From contig CAZFGL010000009.1 in the NCBI GenBank assembly GCA_964518645.1, positions 1 to 30,933 of the forward strand: a DNA stretch of 30,933 bases, given 5' to 3'. Shown here piece by piece: positions 8,238-15,136 of this stretch. This stretch comes from HGM13006 sp964518645 (GTDB lineage: Bacteria > Bacillota > Clostridia > Oscillospirales > Oscillospiraceae). A program made the translations under genes and the position numbers. Every line of letters begins with the position of its first letter. Position 1 is the stretch's first letter. A model generated the notes under the pieces. It was not told the DNA's origin. It saw only the letters and a list, made by a program, of their open reading frames with translations, and did not search any database.

Positions 8238-9194
8238 ATGAAAAAGCTGAAAACCTTACTTACGGAATATAATATTGTGCTGATTCTGGCTGTGATCGCC
8301 TGCTACGGCTTTTTCGGGGTTCCCTATTTTGCCACTGCAAATAATCTGATGAAGCTGGCTGTGGATTTCAGTATGTACGGCATTGCCGCCATCGGCATGT
8401 CCTTCCTGCTGATCTCCGGCGAGATCGACCTGTCCATGGGTATGTCCGTGGCCCTTTCCACCATCGTCTCATCCCTGATCGGTTCCCGGTTCGGGGGTGT
8501 GCCGGGACTGCTGGCGGGAGTGTGCTGCTGTGCGCTGGTGGGGCTGCTGAACAGCTTCCTGGTCAATCAGCTGAAAATCAACTCCCTGATCGCCTCCATC
8601 GCCACCATGACAGCCCTGAGCGGTGTGTGCTTTATCATCGGAGACGGCAAAACCGTCCCCAATACCAGCGAATTTCTCCGTTCCCTGTGCAGCGTGCAGC
8701 TGTTTGGGCTTCGACTGCTTCAGCTGCCTGTGGTGCTGTTTGCCCTGTGTCTTGTGGGCTTTGGTCTGCTGCTCCACCGTACCACCTTCGGCAACCGGGT
8801 CATGGTGGTGGGCGGTAATGCGGAAGCAGGCTATGCATCCGGCGTGGACGTAAAAAAGACCAAACTGATCTGCTTCCTGATCGGCGGTGTGACTGCGGGA
8901 CTGACCGGTGTGCTGCTGGCTTCCTATGTGTATGCAGGCTCTGCCAGCTACGGAGACGGCCTGAACATCACCCTGATCTCTGCCTGTGTCCTTGGCGGTA
9001 TCAAGTTCACCGGAGGCAAGGGCAGCATCGGCAGAACCCTGCTGGGGATCATCGTGGTTCGTATGATTATCAATATCGCATCCCTTCTGTCCTTTGATGC
9101 CTGGGCACAGAACGTGCTCACCGGTGGTCTGCTGCTGATCGTGCTGATCGTGGACCGGATCACCCGGGAACAGAAGCTGGAGGATGCTGTATAA
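8238..9194 (+). CDS. Sugar ABC transporter permease (RbsC type), second
   Basis: The second membrane subunit, 318 residues, homologous in layout to the preceding gene. GEIDLSMGMSVALSTIV is the counterpart of the early motif, VVGGNAEAGYASGVDVKKTK the coupling loop, and GGIKFTGGKGSIGRTLLG the C-terminal glycine-rich segment. I chose ATG 8238 because AGGGAG lies seven bases upstream. An in-frame ATG at 8232 overlaps the previous stop but sits almost on the ribosome binding site. A short UUCG-capped hairpin separates it from the binding-protein gene. Confidence 0.93.
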   Translation: MKKLKTLLTEYNIVLILAVIACYGFFGVPYFATANNLMKLAVDFSMYGIAAIGMSFLLISGEIDLSMGMSVALSTIVSSLIGSRFGGVPGLLAGVCCCALVGLLNSFLVNQLKINSLIASIATMTALSGVCFIIGDGKTVPNTSEFLRSLCSVQLFGLRLLQLPVVLFALCLVGFGLLLHRTTFGNRVMVVGGNAEAGYASGVDVKKTKLICFLIGGVTAGLTGVLLASYVYAGSASYGDGLNITLISACVLGGIKFTGGKGSIGRTLLGIIVVRMIINIASLLSFDAWAQNVLTGGLLLIVLIVDRITREQKLEDAV

Positions 9195-9202
9195 ACGTAA
9201 GC

Positions 9203-9222
9203 TTGCCTGCTTCGGCAGGTAA
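9203..9222 (+). promoter_or_regulatory. Intercistronic hairpin with UUCG loop
   Basis: TTGCCTGC pairs with GCAGGTAA (one wobble) around a TTCG tetraloop, between the second permease and the binding-protein gene. There is no T tract, so it is not a terminator. Such hairpins often protect the downstream, more abundant binding-protein message; that role is inferred. Confidence 0.45.
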
Positions 9223-9238
9223 ATATAAGGAGGAACAA

Positions 9239-10258
9239 ATGATGAAAAGAACAAAAAAGCTGCTGGCGCTCCTGCTGGCACTGACCATGATTCTGGTAAT
9301 GGCAGCCTGCGGCGCATCTGAGGGCAGCACTTCTGCACCACAAGCCTCTGGGCAGGAAGCATCCGCACCCCAGGGCGGCGAACCCGCTCCCGCTGACAAG
9401 GAGATCACCATCGGTGTCTCCGTAGCCACCGCCACCAACAACCCCCATATCGTCTCCGTTATGGATGCCCTGAAAACTGCGCTGGAGGCAGAGGGCTGGA
9501 AGGTAGACCTGCAGGATGCGGACAACGACTCCGCCAAGCAGAGCACCCAGTTTGACACCCTTGTGACCAAGGATGTGGATCTGATCCTCTACTGGGCCAA
9601 CGATCCTCAGGCCGCTGTTGCAGACACAAAGAAGGCAGCTGACGCAGGGATTCCCGTGATCGCATATTTTGCAGATGTCTCCGAGGAAGCCCATCAGTAT
9701 GTGTCCGCCTATGTGGGCGCTGACCAGCTGGTGATTGCCAATGCCGTGGGCGAGTATGCAAAAGAGGTGCTCGGTGGCGAGGGCAATGTTTGTATCGTCA
9801 ACGGCAAGGAAGGCAAGAGTGACTTCACCCTCCGTTCCGAGGGCTTCCGGGGCGCACTGGAAGGCTCCAATGTTACCGTGCTGGCTGAGGAATACAGCGA
9901 TTCCGACCGTACTCAGGCGCAGACCATTATGGAAAACTACATGACCACCTATCCTGACATTGATCTGGTGTTCACCACCTCTGACGACTTCGGCTTCGGC
10001 GCATACAATGCCATCAAGGCAGCAGGCAAGGCCGGTCAGATCAAGGTCGTGTCCATTGACGGCCAGAAGGAAGTTCTGGAAGCAATCAAGGCCGGCGAGT
10101 GGGATCTCACCGTCTATCAGACCCCTGCCATGATGGCAGACAAGGCTGTGGAAGTGGTGCATAAGGTTCTGGCCGGTGAGCAGATCACTGAGTACAACCA
10201 GAATACGGATTACTATCTGGTCACCGCTGAAAACGTGGACGAATACCTGAACAAGTAA
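9239..10258 (+). CDS. Sugar-binding lipoprotein of the ABC importer
   Basis: A substrate-binding protein of the periplasmic-binding-protein type 1 fold (ribose/galactose-binding class), anchored as a lipoprotein. It begins MMKRTKKLLALLLALTM and reaches a lipobox whose Cys follows LVMAA at about residue 23. A low-complexity Ser/Ala/Gly/Pro linker follows, then EITIGVSVATATNNPH, the first strand of the ligand domain. Further pattern matches are LILYWANDPQAAVADTKKA, AGIPVIAYFADV and LVFTTSDDFGFGAYNAIKAA. The usual length is about 320-350 residues; this has 339. The start at 9239 (with ATG 9242 also possible) follows AAGGAGG; an in-frame upstream ATG at 9203 has no ribosome site and spoils the signal peptide. 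The ligand is unknown. Confidence 0.94.
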   Translation: MMKRTKKLLALLLALTMILVMAACGASEGSTSAPQASGQEASAPQGGEPAPADKEITIGVSVATATNNPHIVSVMDALKTALEAEGWKVDLQDADNDSAKQSTQFDTLVTKDVDLILYWANDPQAAVADTKKAADAGIPVIAYFADVSEEAHQYVSAYVGADQLVIANAVGEYAKEVLGGEGNVCIVNGKEGKSDFTLRSEGFRGALEGSNVTVLAEEYSDSDRTQAQTIMENYMTTYPDIDLVFTTSDDFGFGAYNAIKAAGKAGQIKVVSIDGQKEVLEAIKAGEWDLTVYQTPAMMADKAVEVVHKVLAGEQITEYNQNTDYYLVTAENVDEYLNK

Positions 10259-10283
10259 GCTGATTCTCCTTTCACAATAAATT

Positions 10284-10317
10284 GACGCCGCCGTCCAGAA
10301 AGCCGGGCGGCGGCGTC
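10284..10317 (+). promoter_or_regulatory. Strong intercistronic hairpin
   Basis: GACGCCGCCGTCC pairs over 13 positions (one G-T wobble) with GGGCGGCGGCGTC around an eight-base loop. It lies between the binding-protein stop and the ribosome site of the next gene. The bases after it are C-rich rather than T-rich, so it is more likely an mRNA-stabilising or attenuating structure than a full intrinsic terminator. Confidence 0.5.
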
Positions 10318-10335
10318 CCCCTACAGGAGGTTTGT

Positions 10336-10653
10336 ATGTATACCCATGTTTCCATGTTCCGGTTCCGCACCCGGGAGAATCTGGCGGAGATCCGGGAATT
10401 GATCCGGCAGCGGCTTCAGGAATTCCCGGCACATATTCCGGAGATCCGCACATCAAGGGTGCTGGATAACTGTATGCCCCACCCGGATCTCCCGGCAGGC
10501 GGCCCCCAGCTGTTCTGCGACCTGATCCAGATTGTTACCTTTGACAGCCGGGAGGATCTTGAAAAATATCCTCGGGATCCCTGGCATCAGACCATGGTGA
10601 AGGAGACAGATCATCTGGTGGAGCGGGTGTGTATTCTGGATTACGAGGGCTGA
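10336..10653 (+). CDS. Dabb (stress-responsive A/B-barrel) domain protein
   Basis: A small 105-residue protein beginning MYTHVSMFRFRTRENLAEI and containing DLIQIVTFDSREDLEKYPRD then PWHQTM. This is the pattern of Dabb-domain proteins, dimeric alpha/beta barrels of ferredoxin-like fold found in plants and in bacterial sugar and aromatic operons. Biochemical roles differ widely within the family, so no reaction is assigned. ATG 10336 has AGGAGG five bases upstream. It follows the sugar importer across the hairpin and is on the same strand, so it probably belongs to that operon. Its last 13 bases overlap the end of the convergent LysR gene. Confidence 0.8.
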   Translation: MYTHVSMFRFRTRENLAEIRELIRQRLQEFPAHIPEIRTSRVLDNCMPHPDLPAGGPQLFCDLIQIVTFDSREDLEKYPRDPWHQTMVKETDHLVERVCILDYEG

Positions 10654-11621
10654 ATGTCCCCGGTCTCCGGAACCACGTCCGTTACATTCCAGCTCACGTC
10701 ATAGGATTCGCTGTCCAGGAACCGGATGGCCTCATCCCGATCCTGTCGGAAGAAGGCTGCTGTGCGTTCCAGAAAATACAGTGCGGAATCTGTCAGCCGT
10801 ATGCCGGGACGACGGACGACCCCCATGTCTGAGGTGGGGACGATCTCCCGGAAGTGCACCACGGCGATAGGCAGGGAGGGATCCATCCGCTTGAATTTGT
10901 AGTAGTTGGGCAGGGGGGATATGGAGATGCCCCGGCCGGCTCCCACCAGAGCGGCTTCCAGGGCGGTGTTGTCGCATTCATAGAGGATCTGAGGGGTAAA
11001 GCCGTAGGTTTTCCCCAGCTCCTCCAGAAATTCTGCGTCATCCCGGCAGTAGTTGCAGACAAGGGGCTGTTCTGCCAGTTCCTCTGCGGAGACGAATTTC
11101 TTCCCTGCAAAGGGGTGGCCGGTGTGGACGATCAATACCCGCTCGCTGGATAGCATGGGGATGTACTCCAGAATATGCCCCTTGGGGTGGCCAAAATAAA
11201 ACCCGAAGTCTGCGTCATCGGACATGACCCGGTCATAGACATCCTGATTGGAACAGGTGATCTGCTTGATCCGTACATGCTGTTCCGTTTCGTAGCTTCC
11301 AAGCACCTCGTTGATAAAATCCGTCTGGGTGCTTACCACCCGGAGCCGGTGCCCCTGTGCCTGCGTCTCCGCCTGAACCGCCTTAACGCCGGCGTTGAGT
11401 TCGTTCAGCGCCCGCTCTGCGTAGCTGAGAAACAGCTGCCCGCTGGGGGTCAGGGCGACCTTTCCTTTTCGGCGGTCAAACAGTTTTGCGCCCAGATCGT
11501 CCTCCAGACGGGACAGAGAGGTGGAAAGGTTGGGCTGACTGACGAACAGGGCCTTTGCCGCCTTTGTAATGTTTTCGTATTGCGCAATGGTACAGAAATA
11601 CTGAAGCTGAAGCAGATCCAT
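10641..11621 (-). CDS. LysR-family transcriptional regulator
   Basis: A 326-residue LysR-type regulator. The N-terminal winged helix-turn-helix is clear: MDLLQLQYFCTIAQYENITK, AAKALFVSQPNLSTSLSRLE, then DDLGAKLFDRRKGKVALTPSG. The C-terminal two-lobed effector domain contains YIPMLSSERVLIVHTGHPFA and ends in a long, polar tail. ATG 11621 follows AAGGAGG at six to seven bases; an upstream in-frame ATG at 11654 adds non-conserved residues. It has its own promoter at 11691-11718. It converges on the Dabb/sugar-transport operon with a 13-base overlap, so that operon is one possible target, but nothing in the sequence fixes this. Confidence 0.94.
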   Translation of the reverse strand: MDLLQLQYFCTIAQYENITKAAKALFVSQPNLSTSLSRLEDDLGAKLFDRRKGKVALTPSGQLFLSYAERALNELNAGVKAVQAETQAQGHRLRVVSTQTDFINEVLGSYETEQHVRIKQITCSNQDVYDRVMSDDADFGFYFGHPKGHILEYIPMLSSERVLIVHTGHPFAGKKFVSAEELAEQPLVCNYCRDDAEFLEELGKTYGFTPQILYECDNTALEAALVGAGRGISISPLPNYYKFKRMDPSLPIAVVHFREIVPTSDMGVVRRPGIRLTDSALYFLERTAAFFRQDRDEAIRFLDSESYDVSWNVTDVVPETGDIQPS

Positions 11622-11646
11622 AATGCTTCCTCCTTGCTGGGTGTCC

Positions 11647-11670
11647 CGGAGCACACCCCATTGTGCTCCG
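11647..11670 (-). promoter_or_regulatory. Leader hairpin of the LysR gene
   Basis: CGGAGCACA pairs perfectly with TGTGCTCCG around a six-base loop inside the 5' leader, about 14 bases before the ribosome binding site. There is no T tract. It could modulate translation or transcript stability; its function is unknown. Confidence 0.35.
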
Positions 11671-11690
11671 AGGCGAAATATGCTGATTTT

Positions 11691-11718
11691 ATTATACAGT
11701 GCTGTGGGAAAATGTCAA
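11691..11718 (-). promoter_or_regulatory. Sigma-A promoter of the LysR gene
   Basis: On the minus strand, a perfect TTGACA and a perfect TATAAT are separated by 16 bases, about 70 bases upstream of the LysR start. This is one of the strongest-looking promoters in the window. Confidence 0.75.
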
Positions 11719-11738
11719 AATTACTTTTACCCCCTAAG

Positions 11739-11760
11739 GGTATAAACCTGTGTTTATACC
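11739..11760. repeat. 22-bp perfect inverted repeat, candidate operator
   Basis: GGTATAAAC and GTTTATACC form perfect 9-base arms around CTGT. The repeat ends 21 bases upstream of the -35 box of the LysR promoter and lies in the gap after the SufS-like gene. Position and symmetry fit a dimeric repressor or activator site. Alternatively it is a second hairpin for the end of the SufS-like transcript. Confidence 0.4.
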
Positions 11761-11761
11761 A

Positions 11762-11792
11762 TCGCCCCTGCCGCTTATACCGGCAGGGGCGA
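11762..11792 (-). terminator. Possible terminator hairpin after the SufS-like gene
   Basis: TCGCCCCTGCCG and CGGCAGGGGCGA pair perfectly over 12 bases around a seven-base loop, seven bases past the SufS-like stop codon. No T tract follows on the minus strand, so termination efficiency is doubtful; it may instead be a 3'-end stabiliser. Confidence 0.45.
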
Positions 11793-11798
11793 CAATTA

Positions 11799-13424
11799 TC
11801 AATGGGAAGCCGGGGGAGAGAGCAGATCGGAGAGTGCATCGGAGAGTGCGTCGATCTCCTCCGGGGTGTTGTAATAGGCGGGGCATACCCGAAGGCTGTC
11901 CCGGATTCCCAACGCCCGGTGGAGGGGCTGGGCGCAGTGGTCGCCGGAACGGAGAGCGAAGCCCAGCTGATCCAGCAGGGCAGCGGCGTCAAAGGAGGAG
12001 ATGCGCTCCATGGTGAAGCTGAGACAGCCCTGAGCGTCCTCCGGACTGAGGATCCGAACCCCGGAGAGTCGGGAGAGCCGCTCCCGCAGCCGGGAAAGCA
12101 GTCCGGCCTCGTGGGACTGCCAGTCCTCCGGCAGATTCATCCGGTATTTCAGTGCGGCGGCGAGCCCCACTGCCCCGGAAATATTGGGGGTACCGGCTTC
12201 CAGTGTGGGCAGGAAGGTGGTCTCGTCCTCCCCCACCCGCTCCACCATGCCTCCGCCGTAAACCGAAGGGGCAGGGGGATTTTTGCAGTAAAGCAGACCG
12301 ATCCCGAAGGGGCCTCCCAGCTTGTGGCCGGAACATACATAGTAATCGCAGTCCAGCTCCCGGAGATTCTGCGGACTGTGACAGACCCCCTGAGCCCCGT
12401 CCACCAGCACCGGGATCCCCCGGCTGTGGGCAAGGGAGATGATTTTCTTCAGGGGAGGCACTGTGCCGGTGACGTTGGAGCATTGGGTGATGGCCAGAAG
12501 CCGCACATCCCCGGTAAGAAGGCTGTCCAGTGCCGTAAGATCCAGCTGCCCGTCCGGAAGAACGGGACAGACCCGGAAGGGGCTGTTTTCCCGCTGGCAC
12601 AGCTGCTGCCAGGGGACGAAATTGGAGTGGTGTTCCAGCTGAGTCACCACTACGGCACCGGGTTTCCCTGCAAGACTCCGGGCGATCCGGTTGATGCCGT
12701 CGGTGGTACCGGAGGTGAAGGTGATCTGCCCCGGGGCGACCCCGAGGAACTCGCCGCATACCTGCCGTGCCTGTTCATAGGCATCGGTACACCGGGTGCT
12801 TACGGTGTGGATTCCCCGATGGATGTTGCCCCGGCACAGTTCCAGCTCCCTGACCGCCTCCATGACCGGAAGGGGCATCTGCTGGGTCGCTCCGTTGTCC
12901 AGATAAACCAGCCTGTGGCCGTTTACGTTCTGGCTGAGGGCGGGGAAATCCTGCCGAAGGGCTTCCAGCGCCTCAGGGGAACAGGGGGCTGGGGAAATGG
13001 CCTCCGGGGATGTTTCCCGGCCGTGGGCGCAGATATACTCCGTCAGCTGGGTGACGGTGGTGATCTCCGCAAAATCCTGGGGAGTAATGGAAAAATCGAA
13101 TACATCCTGCATGGCTTTGATCAGCAGAATCTTTTTGGACACCACGGAACTGGCACCGGAGCAGGAGCGGGAGATCTGACCCGGGTCGATCCCCTGTCGT
13201 TTCAGTTCCAGCATATACCGGAGACTGATATCCGCCAGATCCAGCAGCTTGTCGCTGGTACACATTTCCTCTGTGAGAAGAAACCGGTCACGGATATAGC
13301 CCTGTACCAGCGGGTATACCGTTTGAAAGTCCCGGCGGGGAAGCGCCCGATATGCCGGAGCATATCGGGACATTCTGTGAGAGCCTTCCGTGAGCCGGGC
13401 AAGGATCACATCCCGGGGTTCCAT
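11799..13424 (-). CDS. SufS-type cysteine desulfurase with N-terminal carrier-protein-like extension
   Basis: A PLP-dependent class V aminotransferase-fold enzyme. From about residue 155 it matches group II cysteine desulfurases (SufS/CsdA), which release sulfur from L-cysteine as an enzyme persulfide. The core begins DFPALSQNVNGHRLVYLDNGAT; key sites are His265 (TQLEHHSNFVPW), Asp342 (VLVDGAQG), the PLP lysine Lys368 in SGHKLGGPFGIG, and the persulfide cysteine Cys497 in RSGDHCAQPLH. SufS proteins are usually near 410 residues; this one has 541 because of about 140 extra N-terminal residues. Part of the extension (about 85-132) resembles the helices of acyl/peptidyl carrier proteins, but I see no clear DSL phosphopantetheine site. 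The start ATG 13424 overlaps the previous stop (TAATG). An in-frame ATG at 13469 is possible but less likely. No SufU/SufB/SufC neighbours are present, so a role in general Fe-S assembly is not supported. Confidence 0.85.
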   Translation of the reverse strand: MEPRDVILARLTEGSHRMSRYAPAYRALPRRDFQTVYPLVQGYIRDRFLLTEEMCTSDKLLDLADISLRYMLELKRQGIDPGQISRSCSGASSVVSKKILLIKAMQDVFDFSITPQDFAEITTVTQLTEYICAHGRETSPEAISPAPCSPEALEALRQDFPALSQNVNGHRLVYLDNGATQQMPLPVMEAVRELELCRGNIHRGIHTVSTRCTDAYEQARQVCGEFLGVAPGQITFTSGTTDGINRIARSLAGKPGAVVVTQLEHHSNFVPWQQLCQRENSPFRVCPVLPDGQLDLTALDSLLTGDVRLLAITQCSNVTGTVPPLKKIISLAHSRGIPVLVDGAQGVCHSPQNLRELDCDYYVCSGHKLGGPFGIGLLYCKNPPAPSVYGGGMVERVGEDETTFLPTLEAGTPNISGAVGLAAALKYRMNLPEDWQSHEAGLLSRLRERLSRLSGVRILSPEDAQGCLSFTMERISSFDAAALLDQLGFALRSGDHCAQPLHRALGIRDSLRVCPAYYNTPEEIDALSDALSDLLSPPASH

Positions 13425-14971
13425 TATGCCGTAATGACCCGGAGCCCCAGCTGCTGACCCAGCATGCATACCTGATCGAAGCAGTCCCCGTATACCAGAG
13501 GCACGTGGTTGCCCACATCCAGCTGCTTCTGGAAGAAGTCGTCGCCGTCCTGTACCCGGAAGAATACGCCCTCAGAGCAGGAGTAATCCCCGAAGCCTAC
13601 ACCGCCGACCACTTCGCCTCTGGCTACAAACAGGGTCTTGCAGTCGGGGGAGATCCGGCACATGGTAATGGGCTGACCCACGTCCTGATTGAAGTCGTAG
13701 CGGAGGGTCACGCCGAAGCCACTGGCGGCAAAGGGACGGATGGCATAGGGAGCCTTGGGTGCATCCCAGCCCTGCATGTTCCGGCGGGGTACGGCGTGCC
13801 AAGTCAGGATCACGTTGTCCGGATCGGCCTTTACCACGTCCAGACATTTGTCGTTAATGTCCGTGTGGAAGAAGGGGGACAGACCGTAGCGGCCGGTGGC
13901 AATAGCCTTGGCATCGTGGGTGGTGTTGCCCATGTAGGCGGGCTTGTCCGCAAAGCAGGAGAGAATGGCGATGGAAAGACATGCGGGGATGTCATATTCG
14001 CAGGCAGAGGGTACGCCCATCTCGCCCAGCAGGGAGTGGGTCAGACAGAAGGTCATGTGCTCCTCGTTGAGGCGGCGGGTGGCGCAGGCATCGGGACAGG
14101 GAGCGGCAAAGGCGTTGCAGCCGTAGTATTCCAGCATCTTCTTTACGGTGATGTAGAACCGCTCGGAGTTGAGCACCTCTTCCCGGGTCATGTCACATTC
14201 CACGGCGTTGCCGATCAGATCATCTGCCAGTGCCTCCATCTCTGCCACATCCTCGGGGGTGGGGTTCAGGGCGGCACGGCCGGGGAGGGTATAGTTCTTG
14301 CCGGAATCTCCGATGTGGGTCTGATCCAGCAGTTCGTGGAGGTTCACAAAGGTGAACTGGGTGCCTAGTACATCGGTGACCTGTTCCAGACTGACGAAGT
14401 TGCCCATGTCGCTGATGGAGCGGGCGGTGCCGAACCGGGCAGCGCACAGAACACGGGTCTCCCGGAGCATTTTCTTCACCCGGAGTACCTCAAGGAAGTC
14501 CAGAGTCTCCTTCCATGTGCGGTAAGCGTAGCTTTCCAGCCCTCTTGCCCGGGTGGAGGCGATGAGAATGGTCTGCATGCACTGGGGGCCGGGGATGGTG
14601 ATAATGGGCTTCTTTGCCTTCTGAAGGAAGTCGATCACCAGATCAGACAGCCGTCCCATGGGGCCGACCATATAAATGTCCACATTCTCCCGTCCCTGAA
14701 GCATTTTGTTCAGGATCTCCGGGGTCACAAGGAATTCCTCGTTCCGGTCGATCCACACAGGCTCCATCACATGGAAATGGGGGCTGGTGAGGTTTTCGGC
14801 CAGCTCCTCATGGGCGCCCTTGATCAGCTCCGCATTGGCCATGTCGTCGAATTCCCGGGTCAGCTCGAAATCCTTGCCCATACGGCAGGGACCTTCAAAA
14901 ACGTAATCGTGATGCAGGGTCACCAGTACGGGACAGATGTTCAGTTTTATGTCTTTTCCTAAATGCAGCAT
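13424..14971 (-). CDS. L-fucose/L-arabinose isomerase-like protein
   Basis: A 515-residue protein resembling the COG2407 group (L-fucose isomerase and relatives), cytoplasmic aldose-ketose isomerases that bind a divalent metal through Glu, Asp and His. Suggestive segments are the early VDIYMVGPMGRLSDLVIDFL, PIITIPGPQCMQT, the candidate metal Glu in PSACEYDIPACLSIA, the following NTTHDAKA region, and LTWHAVPRR, whose His fits the third ligand. FucI itself is longer (about 590), so the true substrate may differ. ATG 14971 follows AGGAGG at nine bases; the in-frame extension to 15043 lacks a ribosome site. It is the first gene of a two-gene unit with the SufS-like enzyme and is divergent from a LysR gene. 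Confidence 0.78.
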   Translation of the reverse strand: MLHLGKDIKLNICPVLVTLHHDYVFEGPCRMGKDFELTREFDDMANAELIKGAHEELAENLTSPHFHVMEPVWIDRNEEFLVTPEILNKMLQGRENVDIYMVGPMGRLSDLVIDFLQKAKKPIITIPGPQCMQTILIASTRARGLESYAYRTWKETLDFLEVLRVKKMLRETRVLCAARFGTARSISDMGNFVSLEQVTDVLGTQFTFVNLHELLDQTHIGDSGKNYTLPGRAALNPTPEDVAEMEALADDLIGNAVECDMTREEVLNSERFYITVKKMLEYYGCNAFAAPCPDACATRRLNEEHMTFCLTHSLLGEMGVPSACEYDIPACLSIAILSCFADKPAYMGNTTHDAKAIATGRYGLSPFFHTDINDKCLDVVKADPDNVILTWHAVPRRNMQGWDAPKAPYAIRPFAASGFGVTLRYDFNQDVGQPITMCRISPDCKTLFVARGEVVGGVGFGDYSCSEGVFFRVQDGDDFFQKQLDVGNHVPLVYGDCFDQVCMLGQQLGLRVITA

Positions 14972-15010
14972 GGATTCATTCCTCCTGATATTTGTTTTAG
15001 GGTCATGTTT

Positions 15011-15016
15011 ATTATA
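15011..15016 (-). promoter_or_regulatory. -10 box of the isomerase/SufS-like operon
   Basis: A perfect TATAAT on the minus strand 40 bases before the isomerase start. No acceptable -35 lies 16-18 bases upstream, while inverted repeats lie just beyond, at 15042-15073. This arrangement fits a promoter that needs activation, presumably by the divergent LysR protein (inference). Confidence 0.5.
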
Positions 15017-15041
15017 ACGGGGAGGAAAAGGAAAGAGAAAC

Positions 15042-15073
15042 AATAGATTTTTCTATTTACAATTTATCGTTGT
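15042..15073. promoter_or_regulatory. Paired inverted repeats, candidate LysR binding sites
   Basis: AATAGA-TTTT-TCTATT at 15042-15057 is a perfect 6-base-arm palindrome. ACAA with TTGT at 15059-15073 (seven-base gap) is a second, shorter one. They lie between the isomerase -10 and the LysR coding region and overlap the LysR promoter. This is the usual position for LysR recognition and activation sites controlling a divergent operon and the regulator itself. Confidence 0.45.
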
Positions 15074-15084
15074 GAATATATGAT
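15056..15084 (+). promoter_or_regulatory. Sigma-A promoter of the second LysR gene
   Basis: TTTACA and TATGAT are separated by exactly 17 bases. The -35 box overlaps the end of the first inverted repeat and the spacer contains the second, so autoregulation is plausible. Confidence 0.55.
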
Positions 15085-15136
15085 AGTAATCAGAACACAC
15101 CGGGTCGTGCCCGGATGAAAAAAGGAGGAAGGGGTT

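Noticed and set aside
8469..10456. Minus-strand open frames of 299 and 502 codons over the sugar importer
   Set aside because: They lie opposite the second permease and the binding protein, with no start signals and no recognisable domain.
11175..13457. A 760-codon plus-strand open frame
   Set aside because: It is antisense to the LysR and SufS-like genes, whose motifs are unmistakable; GC-rich codon bias leaves the opposite strand open.
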